Below, piece after piece: positions 1 through 11,474 of a stretch of DNA of 64,000 nucleotides. The stretch's first letter is position 1. Every line of letters begins with the position of its first letter. The DNA is from Cerasicoccus sp. TK19100 (GTDB lineage: Bacteria; Verrucomicrobiota; Verrucomicrobiia; Opitutales; Cerasicoccaceae): positions 124,001 through 188,000 of the forward strand of contig NZ_JAPWDU010000002.1 in the NCBI RefSeq assembly GCF_027257155.1, read 5' to 3'. The translations under genes were made by a program, and so were the position numbers. The notes under the pieces are model-generated. The model was not told the DNA's origin. It searched no databases and was given only the letters and a program-made list of their open reading frames with translations.

Positions 1-881
1 GAGGTATTGCGCGCCAAAGCCTCACGGACTTCAACCGCGTCATCCACCGCCAAATGGTGCTGCAACGCGGCGGGTAGCTCGGGGTGGGCGGCCATGGCCA
101 CGCGCTCTTCCACGTTTTTCACCTGGCACAGACGGAGCATTTCCACATGGCCCAGCTTCATGCGCTCCGCCGCGGCTTGGCGAACGGCCGCATGCGGCGA
201 AAGTAACAACGACTTGACCAGCTTGTCCTTGAGCGAAGAGCGGCTCAGCAGCGCGAGTTGAATCTCCTCACGGTCGCTGTCGGCCCAGAATGGCAACAGG
301 TCATCCGGTGCATGGCTGGCGGCAGCCAGCGCGTAGCGAACCATGGGGCTTGGGTCCGAGGACAAGGCGACCCACAAATCCGGGTGCAGCGACTTGTTCT
401 GCGTCAGCGCGAGGCGGGAAGCCGGTTTGCCGTGCGCGGCGATGCGCGCTTGCGCGTTTAGCTTGAGCGCTGGATTGCCGGCCAAGGCTTGGACCACCTG
501 TGTATCGCCGTCTTCAAGCAGCGTCTGCATGTCTCGCGCGGGCAAATTGGGATTGCAGGCCACGGCGGCTAGCACCTCGGCATCTGGATGCTTCAGCAAG
601 GCACCCAGCTCAGTTGGCGGGGTGCGTGGGTTTTGCGCAAGTTCGACCAGGACCGGTGTGGTAAATTCCGTGTAACGCCGCACCATGCCTTCGAGCACGC
701 TGCTGGGGGTGAGGTGATAGCGGGCCAGGAACACGCACATCGCCTCATCCGGCTGCGACTCGCTGGCGGTCCGGAGAATGGTGCTCGGGATCGGCGGTTT
801 GCGAAAACGCTTGGCCACAGCCTCGGCCCCGTGCTTTTCCACCAGCGCAACCAAATCATCGACGTCTTCGGGCAATTTCAT
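1..881 (-). CDS. HEAT/leucine-rich-variant repeat protein (3' end outside window)
   Basis: Reading from an ATG at 879-881 on the minus strand, the frame stays open to the window edge, giving at least 293 residues. The protein starts MKLPEDVDDLVALVEKHG and is then built of repeating helical units with recurring signatures such as LAQNPRTPPTEL, VACNPNLPARDM, LAGNPALKLNAQ and LTQNKSLHPDL. This A-x-NP-x-(L/T)-P pattern is typical of leucine-rich-variant or HEAT-like solenoids used for protein-protein contacts. No signal peptide or membrane segment is visible. Its start lies 18 bases after the ftsK stop, so the two are probably co-transcribed. The function is unknown; a scaffold or adaptor role is inferred only from the repeat type. 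Confidence 0.75.
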   Translation of the reverse strand, partial: MKLPEDVDDLVALVEKHGAEAVAKRFRKPPIPSTILRTASESQPDEAMCVFLARYHLTPSSVLEGMVRRYTEFTTPVLVELAQNPRTPPTELGALLKHPDAEVLAAVACNPNLPARDMQTLLEDGDTQVVQALAGNPALKLNAQARIAAHGKPASRLALTQNKSLHPDLWVALSSDPSPMVRYALAAASHAPDDLLPFWADSDREEIQLALLSRSSLKDKLVKSLLLSPHAAVRQAAAERMKLGHVEMLRLCQVKNVEERVAMAAHPELPAALQHHLAVDDAVEVREALARNT

Positions 882-899
882 GTCAGCAGGCGTTCGGGG

Positions 900-2816
900 T
901 TAGCGCGGCAGCTCTGCCGGGGTGATGAAAACTTCGCGCGGTGCCGTGCCGACCTGCGGGCCGATGTGGCCGCGCACTTCCAGCTCTTCGACGAGGGTGG
1001 CAGCGCGATTGTAGCCGATCTTGAGCTTACGCTGTAGGAAGCTCGTGCTGGCCTTGCCGGTGGTGGCGACGACCGTCAATGCATCGATCAGCAGGTTGTC
1101 CGCACCTTCTTCGAATAGCTCACCTTGCTCGCCTTCGGGCAGATCGTCGTCGTGGAGTTCGACGCGGTAGCGCGGCGGGGCCTGCTCGCGCAGGTAGTCG
1201 GTGATGCGGTTAATTTCGTCGTCGTCGACGAACGGGCTCTGCAGGCGCATCAGGCGGGACTGCCCAGGGGGTGTGAAGAGCATATCGCCCTTGCCTTGAA
1301 GCGTCTCAGCACCCTTGCCGTCAAGGATCGTCCGGCTGTCTATTTGCGACGACACCTTGAACGCAATGCGTGTCGGGAAGTTGGCTTTGATGACGCCGGT
1401 AATGACGTTTACGCTCGGGCGCTGGGTCGCCAAAATCGTGTGGATGCCGACCGCGCGGGACATCTGTGCGAGGCGCGCAACTGGCGTTTCGACGTCGTCC
1501 TTGGCCGTCATCATGAGGTCCGCCATCTCGTCGATCACCAGCACGATGTAAGGCAGCGGGTCAAAGCCTTCGTTCTTGGCCTTCTCGTTGTAGCCCATGA
1601 TGTTGCGAACGCGCTTGGTCGCCATGCGCTCGTAGCGGGATTCCATTTCGCGGACGAGCCATTTAAGCGCCTGGCAGGCCTGCTTTGCGTCGTCCACCAC
1701 TGGGTGGATCAGGTGCGGCAGGTCCTTGTACATCGCGAACTCGACACGCTTTGGGTCGACGAGGACCATCTCCAGCTCGCCGGGTTTGAAGCGGTAGAGC
1801 AGGGACAGAATTAAATTGTTGATACAGACGGATTTACCCGCGCCAGTGGAACCCGCAATGAGCAGGTGCGGGGCCTTGGCCAAGTCGAACACCTGGATGC
1901 GGCCATTGATGTCCATGCCGAGCACAACGGGCAGTTGATGCTGATTTTCGGTCCAGGCGTTGGCGTGCAGCGCCTCCTTGAGCATGACGGTGCGGGCGCG
2001 CGGGTTAGGTGCCTCAATGCCGACAAACGGCTCGCCCGGAATCGGGGCCTGGACGCGGACCGCGTTGGCTTTGAGCGCCAGGGCGATGTTGTTGTCGAGG
2101 TTGGCGATGGTCTCCACACGCACGCCATAGCCGGGCTTAACGCGATACTGCGTCACACGGGGCCCCACGGTCGCATCGCAGACGAGTGCGTCGATGGCGA
2201 AATTATCAAAAGTAGTCTGGAGTGCATCGCGTTGTTCGGCGAGCTCGGCATCGTCGAGTGAGGGCGTGGCATCGCCGCTTGGGTCGGCCAAAAAGTCCAG
2301 GCTTGGCGGCGTGTAGTCCTCCAGGTCTTCCTCGCGGTAGCCCTCGACCGGCTCCGGCTTGGGCGCAGCCTGAGGCGCGGGCATGGTTTCGGCGACGGCT
2401 TCCTGATCTTCCTCAACGTCTTCCACGACTTCCGCCTTGGCGTTGAGAATGGCTTCCACGCGAAAATGACATTCTGCCATCCGCTTGGCGTGCAGCTGTT
2501 TACGCTGCTTGCGAGCGGCCATCAGCTCGTCCAGTTCGGCGGCCCATTCGGCATGTTTGTCCCACTCGGCATGCCAGATGGCTTCACGATCTTCGGCGGG
2601 CTCTTCGACGACTTCCGGCTCTGCTTCGGCCAGCTTTTCCGTGGGGACGTAGGCGTCCGCAGGAAGGTTTTCCCCATCGATGCTTTCGTCGGTTTCCAGG
2701 GCTTCAGTCTCGTCTTCGCCGGCGTCCTGATCATCAGGCGCGAAGGAGGTTACCCACTGCTTGAGGCGGTCAGTGAGTCGGGATTGCGTTATGGATCCAG
2801 TCAGCGAACGAAACAT
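900..2816 (-). CDS. ftsK: DNA translocase FtsK/SpoIIIE family, soluble form
   Basis: The 638-residue protein carries the FtsK motor: Walker A GSTGAGKS at about residue 321, Walker B with VLVIDEMADL near 425, the QRPSVNVITG and ANFPTRIAFKV segments, and a C-terminal winged-helix gamma domain in the last ~65 residues (LQRKLKIGYNRAA) that in this family reads KOPS sites. In relatives the hexamer pumps double-stranded DNA and clears the chromosome terminus before division. Unusually, there are no N-terminal transmembrane helices. The first ~200 residues are acidic and low in complexity (many E, D, A, P), so septal anchoring would need a partner. The start chosen (MFRSLTGS) is the first ATG of the open frame. 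The repeat-protein gene follows 18 bases downstream. The 153-bp gap to the divergent GH3 gene must hold both promoters. Confidence 0.93.
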   Translation of the reverse strand: MFRSLTGSITQSRLTDRLKQWVTSFAPDDQDAGEDETEALETDESIDGENLPADAYVPTEKLAEAEPEVVEEPAEDREAIWHAEWDKHAEWAAELDELMAARKQRKQLHAKRMAECHFRVEAILNAKAEVVEDVEEDQEAVAETMPAPQAAPKPEPVEGYREEDLEDYTPPSLDFLADPSGDATPSLDDAELAEQRDALQTTFDNFAIDALVCDATVGPRVTQYRVKPGYGVRVETIANLDNNIALALKANAVRVQAPIPGEPFVGIEAPNPRARTVMLKEALHANAWTENQHQLPVVLGMDINGRIQVFDLAKAPHLLIAGSTGAGKSVCINNLILSLLYRFKPGELEMVLVDPKRVEFAMYKDLPHLIHPVVDDAKQACQALKWLVREMESRYERMATKRVRNIMGYNEKAKNEGFDPLPYIVLVIDEMADLMMTAKDDVETPVARLAQMSRAVGIHTILATQRPSVNVITGVIKANFPTRIAFKVSSQIDSRTILDGKGAETLQGKGDMLFTPPGQSRLMRLQSPFVDDDEINRITDYLREQAPPRYRVELHDDDLPEGEQGELFEEGADNLLIDALTVVATTGKASTSFLQRKLKIGYNRAATLVEELEVRGHIGPQVGTAPREVFITPAELPR

Positions 2817-2969
2817 TCCGATAAGTCAAAGCGGTCGAGAAAGCCGATTTTTGTGGTCCGCTTCAAGGGCATAGTTGCGGATTTTTTGCAACGGGTGCAG
2901 CAAAAGTTCAGATTTAATATTTACCTGAAGGAACGGGCGGCTAAACCATGATCCTTTACGATCCCCTTT

Positions 2970-5213
2970 ATGTCTGAGATTTACAAAGATTCCTCCAAGC
3001 CGATCAATGAACGCGTGGCCGACCTGTTGGGCCGCATGACCATCGAAGAAAAAATTGGTCAGCTCATGCAGCTCGACGGCGGTCGTGGTGACCTCAACGA
3101 GCTCATCAACGAGAAACAAGTCGGCTCGCTGCTGCACATTCAAAACGAGCACGCGGCCAAGGCAATGGATATGGCCGGCCAAACGCGACTCGGCATTCCA
3201 ATTTTGTTCGGTGATGATTGCATTCACGGCCACTCGTTTCACGCCGGGGCGACCATTTTCCCGACGCAACTTGCGATGGCTTGCAGTTGGAATCCGACGC
3301 TGATTGAGGAAGCCGCTCGCGTGACCGCCAAGGAAGTCCGCCTGACCGGCCTTAAGTGGACCTTTTCGCCGGTGCTTTGCCTGACGCGAGATCTGCGCTG
3401 GGGCCGGGTAGGGGAAACCTTTGGCGAGGACCCGTTCCTGATTGGGGAGTTTGGCTGCGCGATGATTCGTGGCTACCAAGGCAAGGGGCTCGACGACCCC
3501 GAGGCGATTCTGGCCTGCGCCAAGCACTACGCCGGCTACTCCGAAACGCAAGGTGGCCGCGACGCCTCCGAGGCCGATTTATCGACCCGCAAAATGCGCT
3601 CGTATTTCCTGCCACCCTTTGAGCGGGCCGCGCGCGAAGGCTGCCTGTCATTCATGACCGGCTACCAGTCGATTGATGGCCTGCCGTCGACCGCCAACCG
3701 CTGGCTCCTCAACGACGTGCTTCGTGGGGAATGGGGCTTCGAGGGCATTCTGGTGACCGACTGGGACAACGTCGGCCGCATGCATTGGGAGCAAAAAATT
3801 GTCCCAACCATGAAGGATGCGGCTGCGCTCGCGATCAAGAGTGGCAACGACCTGATGATGTCCACACCCGGATTCTACGATGGGGCACTGGAAGCCATCC
3901 GCGAAGGCCTCGTCAGCGAATCAGACGTCGATCCGATCGTGGAGCGCCTGCTCGCGCTAAAATTCCGCCTCGGCCTGTTTGAGGACCCGGGCAAGCCTGA
4001 CATCGCGCGCCAAAGCGTTGTGATCGGCTGTGAAGAGCACCGCCGTGTCAACGAGGAGATCGCTCGCCGCTCCGTCGTCCTACTGCAAAACGACGGCCTG
4101 CTGCCGCTCAAGTCCGGTGGCTTGAAGCGCATTGCCGTGGTCGGCCCCAATGCGGACGACGCGCAAGTCCAAATGGGCGACTGGGCTGGGGCTAGCGGCC
4201 AAGTCGGCTGGATGCCCGATGGCCATCCGCGTGAACGCTCCGTGACTGTGCTGGAAGGGGTTCGCGCACTGGCAGGCGAGGGCTGTGAGGTTATTTACGC
4301 CAAGGGCGCGAAGCTGACTGAGCTTGTTGACGCCATCGACGATGGCTATGACGACGGCCAGGAGAAGCGCCAGGTGCAGGAGATTGCCGAGCCGGACGAC
4401 GCCTTGATCGATGAAGCAGTCCAGGCGGCAAGTGGCGCGGATGTCGTTGTGACGGTCGTTGGCGACAATGTCCGCCTCTGTGGTGAGTGCCGCTCCACGG
4501 CAACCCTCGAAATGCAGGGTGGCCAATTGGAGCTTCTGGATGCGCTGGCCAAGACTGGCAAGCCGATGGTGGTGGTCCTCATTAACACCAAGCCGCTGGT
4601 CCTGCCGAAGTCCGTGCAGAAGTCGGCCGCCATTATCGAGGCGTTTAGCCCGGGTATGATGGGCGGTAAGGCGATTGCCGAGGCATTGTTTGGCGCGATC
4701 AACCCATCCGGGCGTCTCACCGTTTCGATTCCGTATCACGTTGGCCAGCAGCCGGTTTACTACAGCCAGGTGCGCGGTCAACATGGCGACCGCTACGCCG
4801 ACCTGACGCAAAATCCGCACTTCGCGTTTGGTTACGGGCTGAGCTACACGACCTTTGAGTATACGGGCCTGAAGTTGGCAAACGGCGATGCGGCCTTGTC
4901 GCAAAAAGACACCGTGCAGGCGACCATCACCGTGAAAAATACGGGCGCCGTCGCCGGCCGTGAAACCGTGCAAGCTTACGTCTCGGATCTCGTCACCTCG
5001 GCAACCTGGGTGAACAAGGAACTGAAGGCCTACCGCCAAATCGATCTGGAGCCCGGTGAAAGCAAAACGGTGACGCTGACCATTCCGGTATCGGCCTGCA
5101 GCATTGTCAATTTCGCTGGTGAACGCGTTGTCGAGCCCGGTGAGTTCGAGCTACAAGTCGGCAGCAGCAGCCGTGACCAGGACCTGCAGAAGGTGCGATT
5201 CGTCGTGGCCTAA
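2970..5213 (+). CDS. Glycoside hydrolase family 3 beta-glucosidase-type enzyme
   Basis: The 747-residue protein has the classic GH3 order. The N-terminal TIM-barrel contains KYWTFSPVL-like and GRVGETFGEDP motifs. The catalytic nucleophile Asp264 lies in the VTDW motif. A second alpha/beta sandwich follows (VVLLQNDGLLPL, FSPGMMGG), then a C-terminal fibronectin-III-like domain (FGYGLSYTTFEY onward). Family members remove terminal beta-linked glucose or xylose from oligosaccharides with retention of configuration. There is no signal peptide, so it probably acts on imported oligosaccharides in the cytoplasm. An upstream ATG at 2949 runs into a stop after nine codons, which supports the start at 2970. 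It is monocistronic, with a strong intrinsic terminator after the stop. The exact substrate cannot be read from sequence. Confidence 0.93.
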   Translation: MSEIYKDSSKPINERVADLLGRMTIEEKIGQLMQLDGGRGDLNELINEKQVGSLLHIQNEHAAKAMDMAGQTRLGIPILFGDDCIHGHSFHAGATIFPTQLAMACSWNPTLIEEAARVTAKEVRLTGLKWTFSPVLCLTRDLRWGRVGETFGEDPFLIGEFGCAMIRGYQGKGLDDPEAILACAKHYAGYSETQGGRDASEADLSTRKMRSYFLPPFERAAREGCLSFMTGYQSIDGLPSTANRWLLNDVLRGEWGFEGILVTDWDNVGRMHWEQKIVPTMKDAAALAIKSGNDLMMSTPGFYDGALEAIREGLVSESDVDPIVERLLALKFRLGLFEDPGKPDIARQSVVIGCEEHRRVNEEIARRSVVLLQNDGLLPLKSGGLKRIAVVGPNADDAQVQMGDWAGASGQVGWMPDGHPRERSVTVLEGVRALAGEGCEVIYAKGAKLTELVDAIDDGYDDGQEKRQVQEIAEPDDALIDEAVQAASGADVVVTVVGDNVRLCGECRSTATLEMQGGQLELLDALAKTGKPMVVVLINTKPLVLPKSVQKSAAIIEAFSPGMMGGKAIAEALFGAINPSGRLTVSIPYHVGQQPVYYSQVRGQHGDRYADLTQNPHFAFGYGLSYTTFEYTGLKLANGDAALSQKDTVQATITVKNTGAVAGRETVQAYVSDLVTSATWVNKELKAYRQIDLEPGESKTVTLTIPVSACSIVNFAGERVVEPGEFELQVGSSSRDQDLQKVRFVVA

Positions 5214-5265
5214 GACGGTGCATTTCGCCACGGGCAGTCGATTGTAAAGAACAGAACTTTCACGA

Positions 5266-5306
5266 CGCCAACACTTTGCAGGCATGCATCGTGTTGGCGT
5301 TTTTTG
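5266..5306 (+). terminator. Rho-independent terminator of the GH3 gene
   Basis: A perfect 9-bp stem (CGCCAACAC / GTGTTGGCG) with a 16-base loop is followed directly by TTTTTT, about 53 bases after the GH3 stop codon. Confidence 0.9.
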
Positions 5307-5491
5307 TGGGCATTGCGAAGCTGGCGAGCTTGTAGTGGATGTGGGGTAGTGGGAATTAACGCAAATAATTTGCAACTTCACCAAAAATGAGCAGTTTATT
5401 TCAAACGACCGTTTACTCTTGAAGAATTAGTGATATTCTTTATAAATAACAGGAACAAAATCACCTGAGGTAACTCTAACCCTCAAAGACT

Positions 5492-6094
5492 ATGGCTGAA
5501 AGAAACGAACAAGCGCAAGTTGACGCTATCCTGCTCGAAAGATACCGGAGTGGAGATGCAGCCGCATTCAATGAAGTTGTCACCAAGTATTGGGACCGCA
5601 TTTTCGCCCGCGCCTTTCATTTGCTGAAAAATCGGGAAGACGCCGAAGAGATCGCCCAGGACACCTTTGTCCGTGCACAAAAGGGTCTGGAAAATTTCCG
5701 TGGTGATTCATCTTTCTCCACCTGGCTTTACCAGATAGCGACCAACCTTTCTCACAACCGTTATTGGTACTGGTTTCGCCGCAAGCGCAGCGCGTCCATT
5801 TCCCTGGACATGACGCTCGGCGACGACACGACCTCCACCCTGGAAGACATCCTGCCGGCAGAAGGCGAGGACCCGGGTGAGGCTACCCTGACCAACGAAT
5901 TTGTGCAGGAAGTCTCCGCACGCATGAAGGACTTGAACCCGAAACACCGGGAGATTCTGGAGCTGCGGAACGTATACAACCTTTCCTATGAGGAGATTGC
6001 GGAAGAGTTGAACATTAGCGTTGGCACCGTCAAAAGTCGCATTGCGCGCGCTCGCGATAGCCTTCGTGAAAAACTGGGTCGTGATTTCGAATGA
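5492..6094 (+). CDS. ECF-family RNA polymerase sigma factor (RpoE-like)
   Basis: The 200-residue protein has sigma region 2 (NEVVTKYWDRIFARAFHLLKN, then DAEEIAQDTFVRA) and region 4 (LNPKHREILELRNV, SYEEIAEELNISVGTVKSRIARAR). This matches group IV (ECF) sigma factors, which direct RNA polymerase to stress or envelope genes. The stop overlaps the next start by 4 bases (ATGA at 6091-6094), the usual coupling with an anti-sigma gene. Upstream, GGAAC at about 5451 and CTCTAA at about 5474 are spaced like an ECF promoter, which would suit autoregulation; that is a weak inference. The signal it answers to is not visible in the sequence. Confidence 0.92.
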   Translation: MAERNEQAQVDAILLERYRSGDAAAFNEVVTKYWDRIFARAFHLLKNREDAEEIAQDTFVRAQKGLENFRGDSSFSTWLYQIATNLSHNRYWYWFRRKRSASISLDMTLGDDTTSTLEDILPAEGEDPGEATLTNEFVQEVSARMKDLNPKHREILELRNVYNLSYEEIAEELNISVGTVKSRIARARDSLREKLGRDFE

Positions 6095-6822
6095 CAGAAG
6101 GACGTTTTAACGAATTAGTTAACCTTTATTTGGATCACGAGATTAGCCCTCGTGACTTCCAACTCCTCCGCAAAGAATTGGCGGTTGGTGAGCGCAAGCA
6201 ACAGTTTGAAGCGCTGCGCCGCATTCACAGTGCCGAAAAGCAGGTGCTGGCACAGCTCTGTGGCAACGCCTCGAGCGAACAGCGTCGCTGTAGCCTGGCC
6301 AAGCGTGCCACCCGTGCAATCAATGATGCGCGCGTCCAATTTGAAGAGCGCCGCAAAGGCTTGGTGCTTCTCGTACAATTTTCCGCGGCAACTGCCGCGG
6401 TAGCCGTGACGGTCAGTGTGCTCTATCAGGATTCGGTCCAAGCGCTCGACGTCGAGGTCAATGATGCCCAATTGGCCGAGGCACCCTCGGCGGAAGTTCG
6501 CGAGCTTTTCCTGGCCAATATGAATTCACCTAATGCGAATTCCCGTTTGGTGGTCGATCGGCAGGGACGCGCCTTGGCGTTGATTTCCTATCAAGACCAA
6601 GGCGAGGTGCAAATCCAGCCGCTACAAGCTGTCCCAGAGAGTAATATCTTCAGCCTCGGCAAAGTGCTTGAGTCCGCACGTCCGCAGATGCCCGATCCAT
6701 CCGAGCTTTTGGAAAACCGCAGCCCGACGATTCCCGTGCGTCAATTGCCCGGCACGGCAGCACCCATCGTTTTGGTTGAGGAAACTCAAGGTGCTGGCGC
6801 AGTAGTTGGCTTTGCTTACTAA
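6091..6822 (+). CDS. Putative membrane-anchored anti-sigma factor
   Basis: The 243-residue protein begins with a short helical region containing LVNLYLDHEISP, like the cytoplasmic sigma-binding part of zinc-less anti-sigma factors. One transmembrane segment follows at about residues 93-111 (LLVQFSAATAAVAVTVSV), then a ~130-residue extracytoplasmic tail with no recognised domain. No HxxxCxxC zinc motif is present. The translational overlap with the ECF sigma gene, the topology and the size are the reasons for the call. In such pairs the protein holds the sigma factor at the membrane until a signal destroys or changes it. Sequence similarity alone would not settle this. Confidence 0.72.
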   Translation: MTEGRFNELVNLYLDHEISPRDFQLLRKELAVGERKQQFEALRRIHSAEKQVLAQLCGNASSEQRRCSLAKRATRAINDARVQFEERRKGLVLLVQFSAATAAVAVTVSVLYQDSVQALDVEVNDAQLAEAPSAEVRELFLANMNSPNANSRLVVDRQGRALALISYQDQGEVQIQPLQAVPESNIFSLGKVLESARPQMPDPSELLENRSPTIPVRQLPGTAAPIVLVEETQGAGAVVGFAY

Positions 6823-6986
6823 TCCTTCTTGGACCGGGCCAATGGGCCTTCTGATAAGCTGCGAGTCTGTGATTGCGGAAATGTGTTTACCTAACTAACT
6901 TAAACATCATTTCACTTGGCTTTACGTGCAACTTTCTCAAACTGAGGCGGTTTAAGTAGATGACCAATCCGCAGTCTCAGCTCTAA

Positions 6987-7376
6987 ATGTCAGATCCAAA
7001 GAAGCACCCCGGAAAATTTAACGCCACCGTGGCGGTCGCAATGGTGGCAGTCGTAGCCGCCATCATCATAGTTCTCGTATTGGTGTTGCAGGGCAACTCC
7101 AGATCACGCTTGGAGCCTTTTCCCACCGCCGAGTATTTGACCTCGCCGCAGAACTTTCTGGGCAACTCATACCGTATCGATGCACAGGTGGATTCTATGT
7201 TGTCCTACCGCCCGGGTCTGGGTCGCTTGCTCGTGATTAAAAGCGAAGGCAAGTCCATCCCGGTCTTTTTGGCCGACGGCCTTGCGGACAGCATTCACAC
7301 CGGCCAGCGCTACCACATGGATGTGAGCGTCGGGGATGGTGGCCTTCTCTACGTACAAACACTTCAGAAATACTAA
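6987..7376 (+). CDS. Small single-pass membrane-anchored protein of unknown function
   Basis: 129 residues. A lysine-containing N-terminus is followed by a strong hydrophobic helix at about residues 12-34 (VAVAMVAVVAAIIIVLVLVL). A ~90-residue presumably periplasmic domain follows, with YRIDAQVDSMLSYRPGLGRL and FLADGLADSI. The sequence looks like a small beta-barrel-type domain (OB-like), but I cannot assign a family. It lies between the sigma/anti-sigma pair and the large secreted repeat protein, all on the plus strand, so these may form one envelope-related unit. The next gene starts 37 bases after its stop. Confidence 0.7.
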   Translation: MSDPKKHPGKFNATVAVAMVAVVAAIIIVLVLVLQGNSRSRLEPFPTAEYLTSPQNFLGNSYRIDAQVDSMLSYRPGLGRLLVIKSEGKSIPVFLADGLADSIHTGQRYHMDVSVGDGGLLYVQTLQKY

Positions 7377-7413
7377 ATTTTCAGCCAACGTATATTACTC
7401 CAGGAGCCAAGCC

Positions 7414-9405
7414 ATGAAACCGATTTTCGCAGTCATCACATTCCTGACCACCGCATCGTTGGCCCTCGGGCAGGCTTATGATCAGTCCGGTGCCGCATCG
7501 CCCAACTTTTTCGGCGGCGGTGGCGGTGGAGGCGAATCCGCCGCAACCGGCAGTGGCGCAGGGGCTCAATCTCCCGGCAACCAAAACAACGTCATGAACC
7601 TTGGTTCTGGCGGTAGTATTTTTGAAAGCCAGACCTCGGAGAATATGGTCGATCGCGTGTTCAACGTCGACAGTGATTCCGTGAATTTTGAGGACGGCTC
7701 GTTCAACTGGAAAGGGCGTACGTTTAACATTGGTAACAGCCGCGTCGCCCGAGCGCGCTTTGAACGCTATCTTGCCACACCAGACCTGACGCAAAACGAA
7801 GAGATTTACCTGGGTATTCTCGAGCGGATCGCACAACTACTCTCACTCGTCGGCGAAAATAACATCAAGGACACTGAGACGCTGAACAACGAAGTCTTTA
7901 CCGCCTGGCAGATGCTCTTCAAGGCAGGTCGCTATGAGATGGATCAGGGCATCTCGCTTACCGTTGCCAATCAGGTTTATAATATTTGGCGCATTCGCGA
8001 CGAAAACAATAACATCACCCGTGCGCGCCAATTGATGAACGAAGAGCGCGAGACGACACAGGGTGACTTGCTGTCCTACTCGAGGCAGGATGAAAGCGAG
8101 TTTGAATACAAGCAGAAGATGAAGGCCGAGGGTCGCCACACCGGTGCCGAGTTTGACGGCGTCACCGATACCAGCACCACCGCCCAGAAGCTCTTGTCGA
8201 TCGAAGCCCAGATTGCCGCCATGGACACCATGAAGGTGGCCAACGGACAAGTGGCGAAGTTACAGTTTCAGTCGCAATTGGTAAATCTGCTCCTCTCACG
8301 CCGCTTTGAGCATTGCCAGATTGCTGCGCAGTTTTACCGCTACGCCTTTAAAGGGTCGCACCAGACCATCACCGTGGGCAGTGAGCAGTTGGCTGGCTTT
8401 GTGCCGATTTCGGACTTCACCCCCACGGTGGAGACGGTTGAGCTGATGGCCCGCGAGGCGGAGTCGGACGTCAAGACCGGCATGAAGACCGTTGAGAGCC
8501 TCTACGAAAGTAATGAGCTTTACGGTGCTTTGGAGCGCTTACAGGAGACGTTTTTTCTCGGCGAATATCAGCCTGAAGTGCTGCAATTCCCTGCCGAGAA
8601 GAAGCGCAAATTACTGGAGCTCTACCGCATCACGCGTGAGCTTCAGGTGCTCCTCGATCACAAGGACTACGAGGGCATCGAGCGCGTTACCGAGCAGGCA
8701 AAACTGCTCGCCTACGATTTCCCTGCATCGCAGGTGCTGTCCGGCGTGCAATCCGTACAGCGCATGAGTAACTTGTCCCTGATGGCCGCCCGCCAAGCCG
8801 TGGGGCAGGGCGACTACGCCAAGGCGGAGTCCATGCTCGAGCGCGCCACCGGTCTTTGGCCGCAAAATCCCGCCATCAAATCCTACATGGGCGAAATGGC
8901 GAACAAGGCCGACATCGGCACACAGGCCTCCATGATGTTCGACGAAATGTTCAATCGCCAGGACTACCGCGCCATCTACGAAGAGAGTGCCAAGTTTAGC
9001 GGAGCGCTGATCAATGACCCCGTTCGCCGTGAGCAGTTGAAGGAAGCCGTGGATAAAATTGCCCGCGTGGACTTCCTGATTGTCGGCGCACAGGAGCTGG
9101 ACGGGCAGGGGCACTCCTATGCGGCTTGGGAAACACTCGCGGATGCCGAAAAAATTTACTCGGATGACCACGTTCTCGCGCGCGCTCAAGCCAAACTTGC
9201 CCCACGCGTGGCAGACTTTGTCGGCGCGATCGACCGCGCCGAGCAAGCCGAGAACAGCGACCAGTTTGCCCTCGCTTTGACCCGCTACCTGGAGGCCAAG
9301 GAAATCTATCCGACTTCCAAAATCAGCCATCACGGCATTGAGCGCGTTAGCGAAGAAATCATGGACAGCATTCGTCTGCCCGCCAAGGCAAGCAGCGATA
9401 GTTAG
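7414..9405 (+). CDS. Large secreted protein with TPR-like helical repeats
   Basis: The start at 7414 is preferred over an upstream in-frame codon because CAGGAG lies just before it and it gives a clean signal peptide (MKPIFAVITFLTTASLALGQA). The mature part (about 640 residues) starts with a glycine-rich linker (FFGGGGGGGE) and continues as all-helical repeats. These include AVGQGDYAKAESMLERAT and ALTRYLEAKEIYPTSK, close to TPR units that bind other proteins. No enzyme motif is seen. It is secreted, probably periplasmic or surface-linked, and may be a target of the ECF sigma factor upstream. A short hairpin (TTAGGC / GCCTAA) lies just after the stop. Confidence 0.8.
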   Translation: MKPIFAVITFLTTASLALGQAYDQSGAASPNFFGGGGGGGESAATGSGAGAQSPGNQNNVMNLGSGGSIFESQTSENMVDRVFNVDSDSVNFEDGSFNWKGRTFNIGNSRVARARFERYLATPDLTQNEEIYLGILERIAQLLSLVGENNIKDTETLNNEVFTAWQMLFKAGRYEMDQGISLTVANQVYNIWRIRDENNNITRARQLMNEERETTQGDLLSYSRQDESEFEYKQKMKAEGRHTGAEFDGVTDTSTTAQKLLSIEAQIAAMDTMKVANGQVAKLQFQSQLVNLLLSRRFEHCQIAAQFYRYAFKGSHQTITVGSEQLAGFVPISDFTPTVETVELMAREAESDVKTGMKTVESLYESNELYGALERLQETFFLGEYQPEVLQFPAEKKRKLLELYRITRELQVLLDHKDYEGIERVTEQAKLLAYDFPASQVLSGVQSVQRMSNLSLMAARQAVGQGDYAKAESMLERATGLWPQNPAIKSYMGEMANKADIGTQASMMFDEMFNRQDYRAIYEESAKFSGALINDPVRREQLKEAVDKIARVDFLIVGAQELDGQGHSYAAWETLADAEKIYSDDHVLARAQAKLAPRVADFVGAIDRAEQAENSDQFALALTRYLEAKEIYPTSKISHHGIERVSEEIMDSIRLPAKASSDS

Positions 9406-9559
9406 GCCGTTTGAGAGCCTAAATCTACGCGGATCGAATCGGGAGCCCTTGCCCGTGAAATCGATAATTTTTCAGGAAATAAAGTTTTTTGCCGATCAGG
9501 GCTTGACGGCATGGTGACCGATCAGCATACACATCCCTTTTGATTTATTTGGCCCGCAC

Positions 9560-11325
<1,766 letters not shown>

Positions 11326-11474
11326 TTTGTCTGAATGTTGTTAGTTCGTAAATTCGTTCTTATAAAATGTGTATCAATGCGAACTTCTTTCGGCAAGCCA
11401 CACTTACGTAGACAAAAGCAGCATTTCGATTCGTATTATATGATATTTCGTGATTTTTTGTTCGCATTTGGTAT

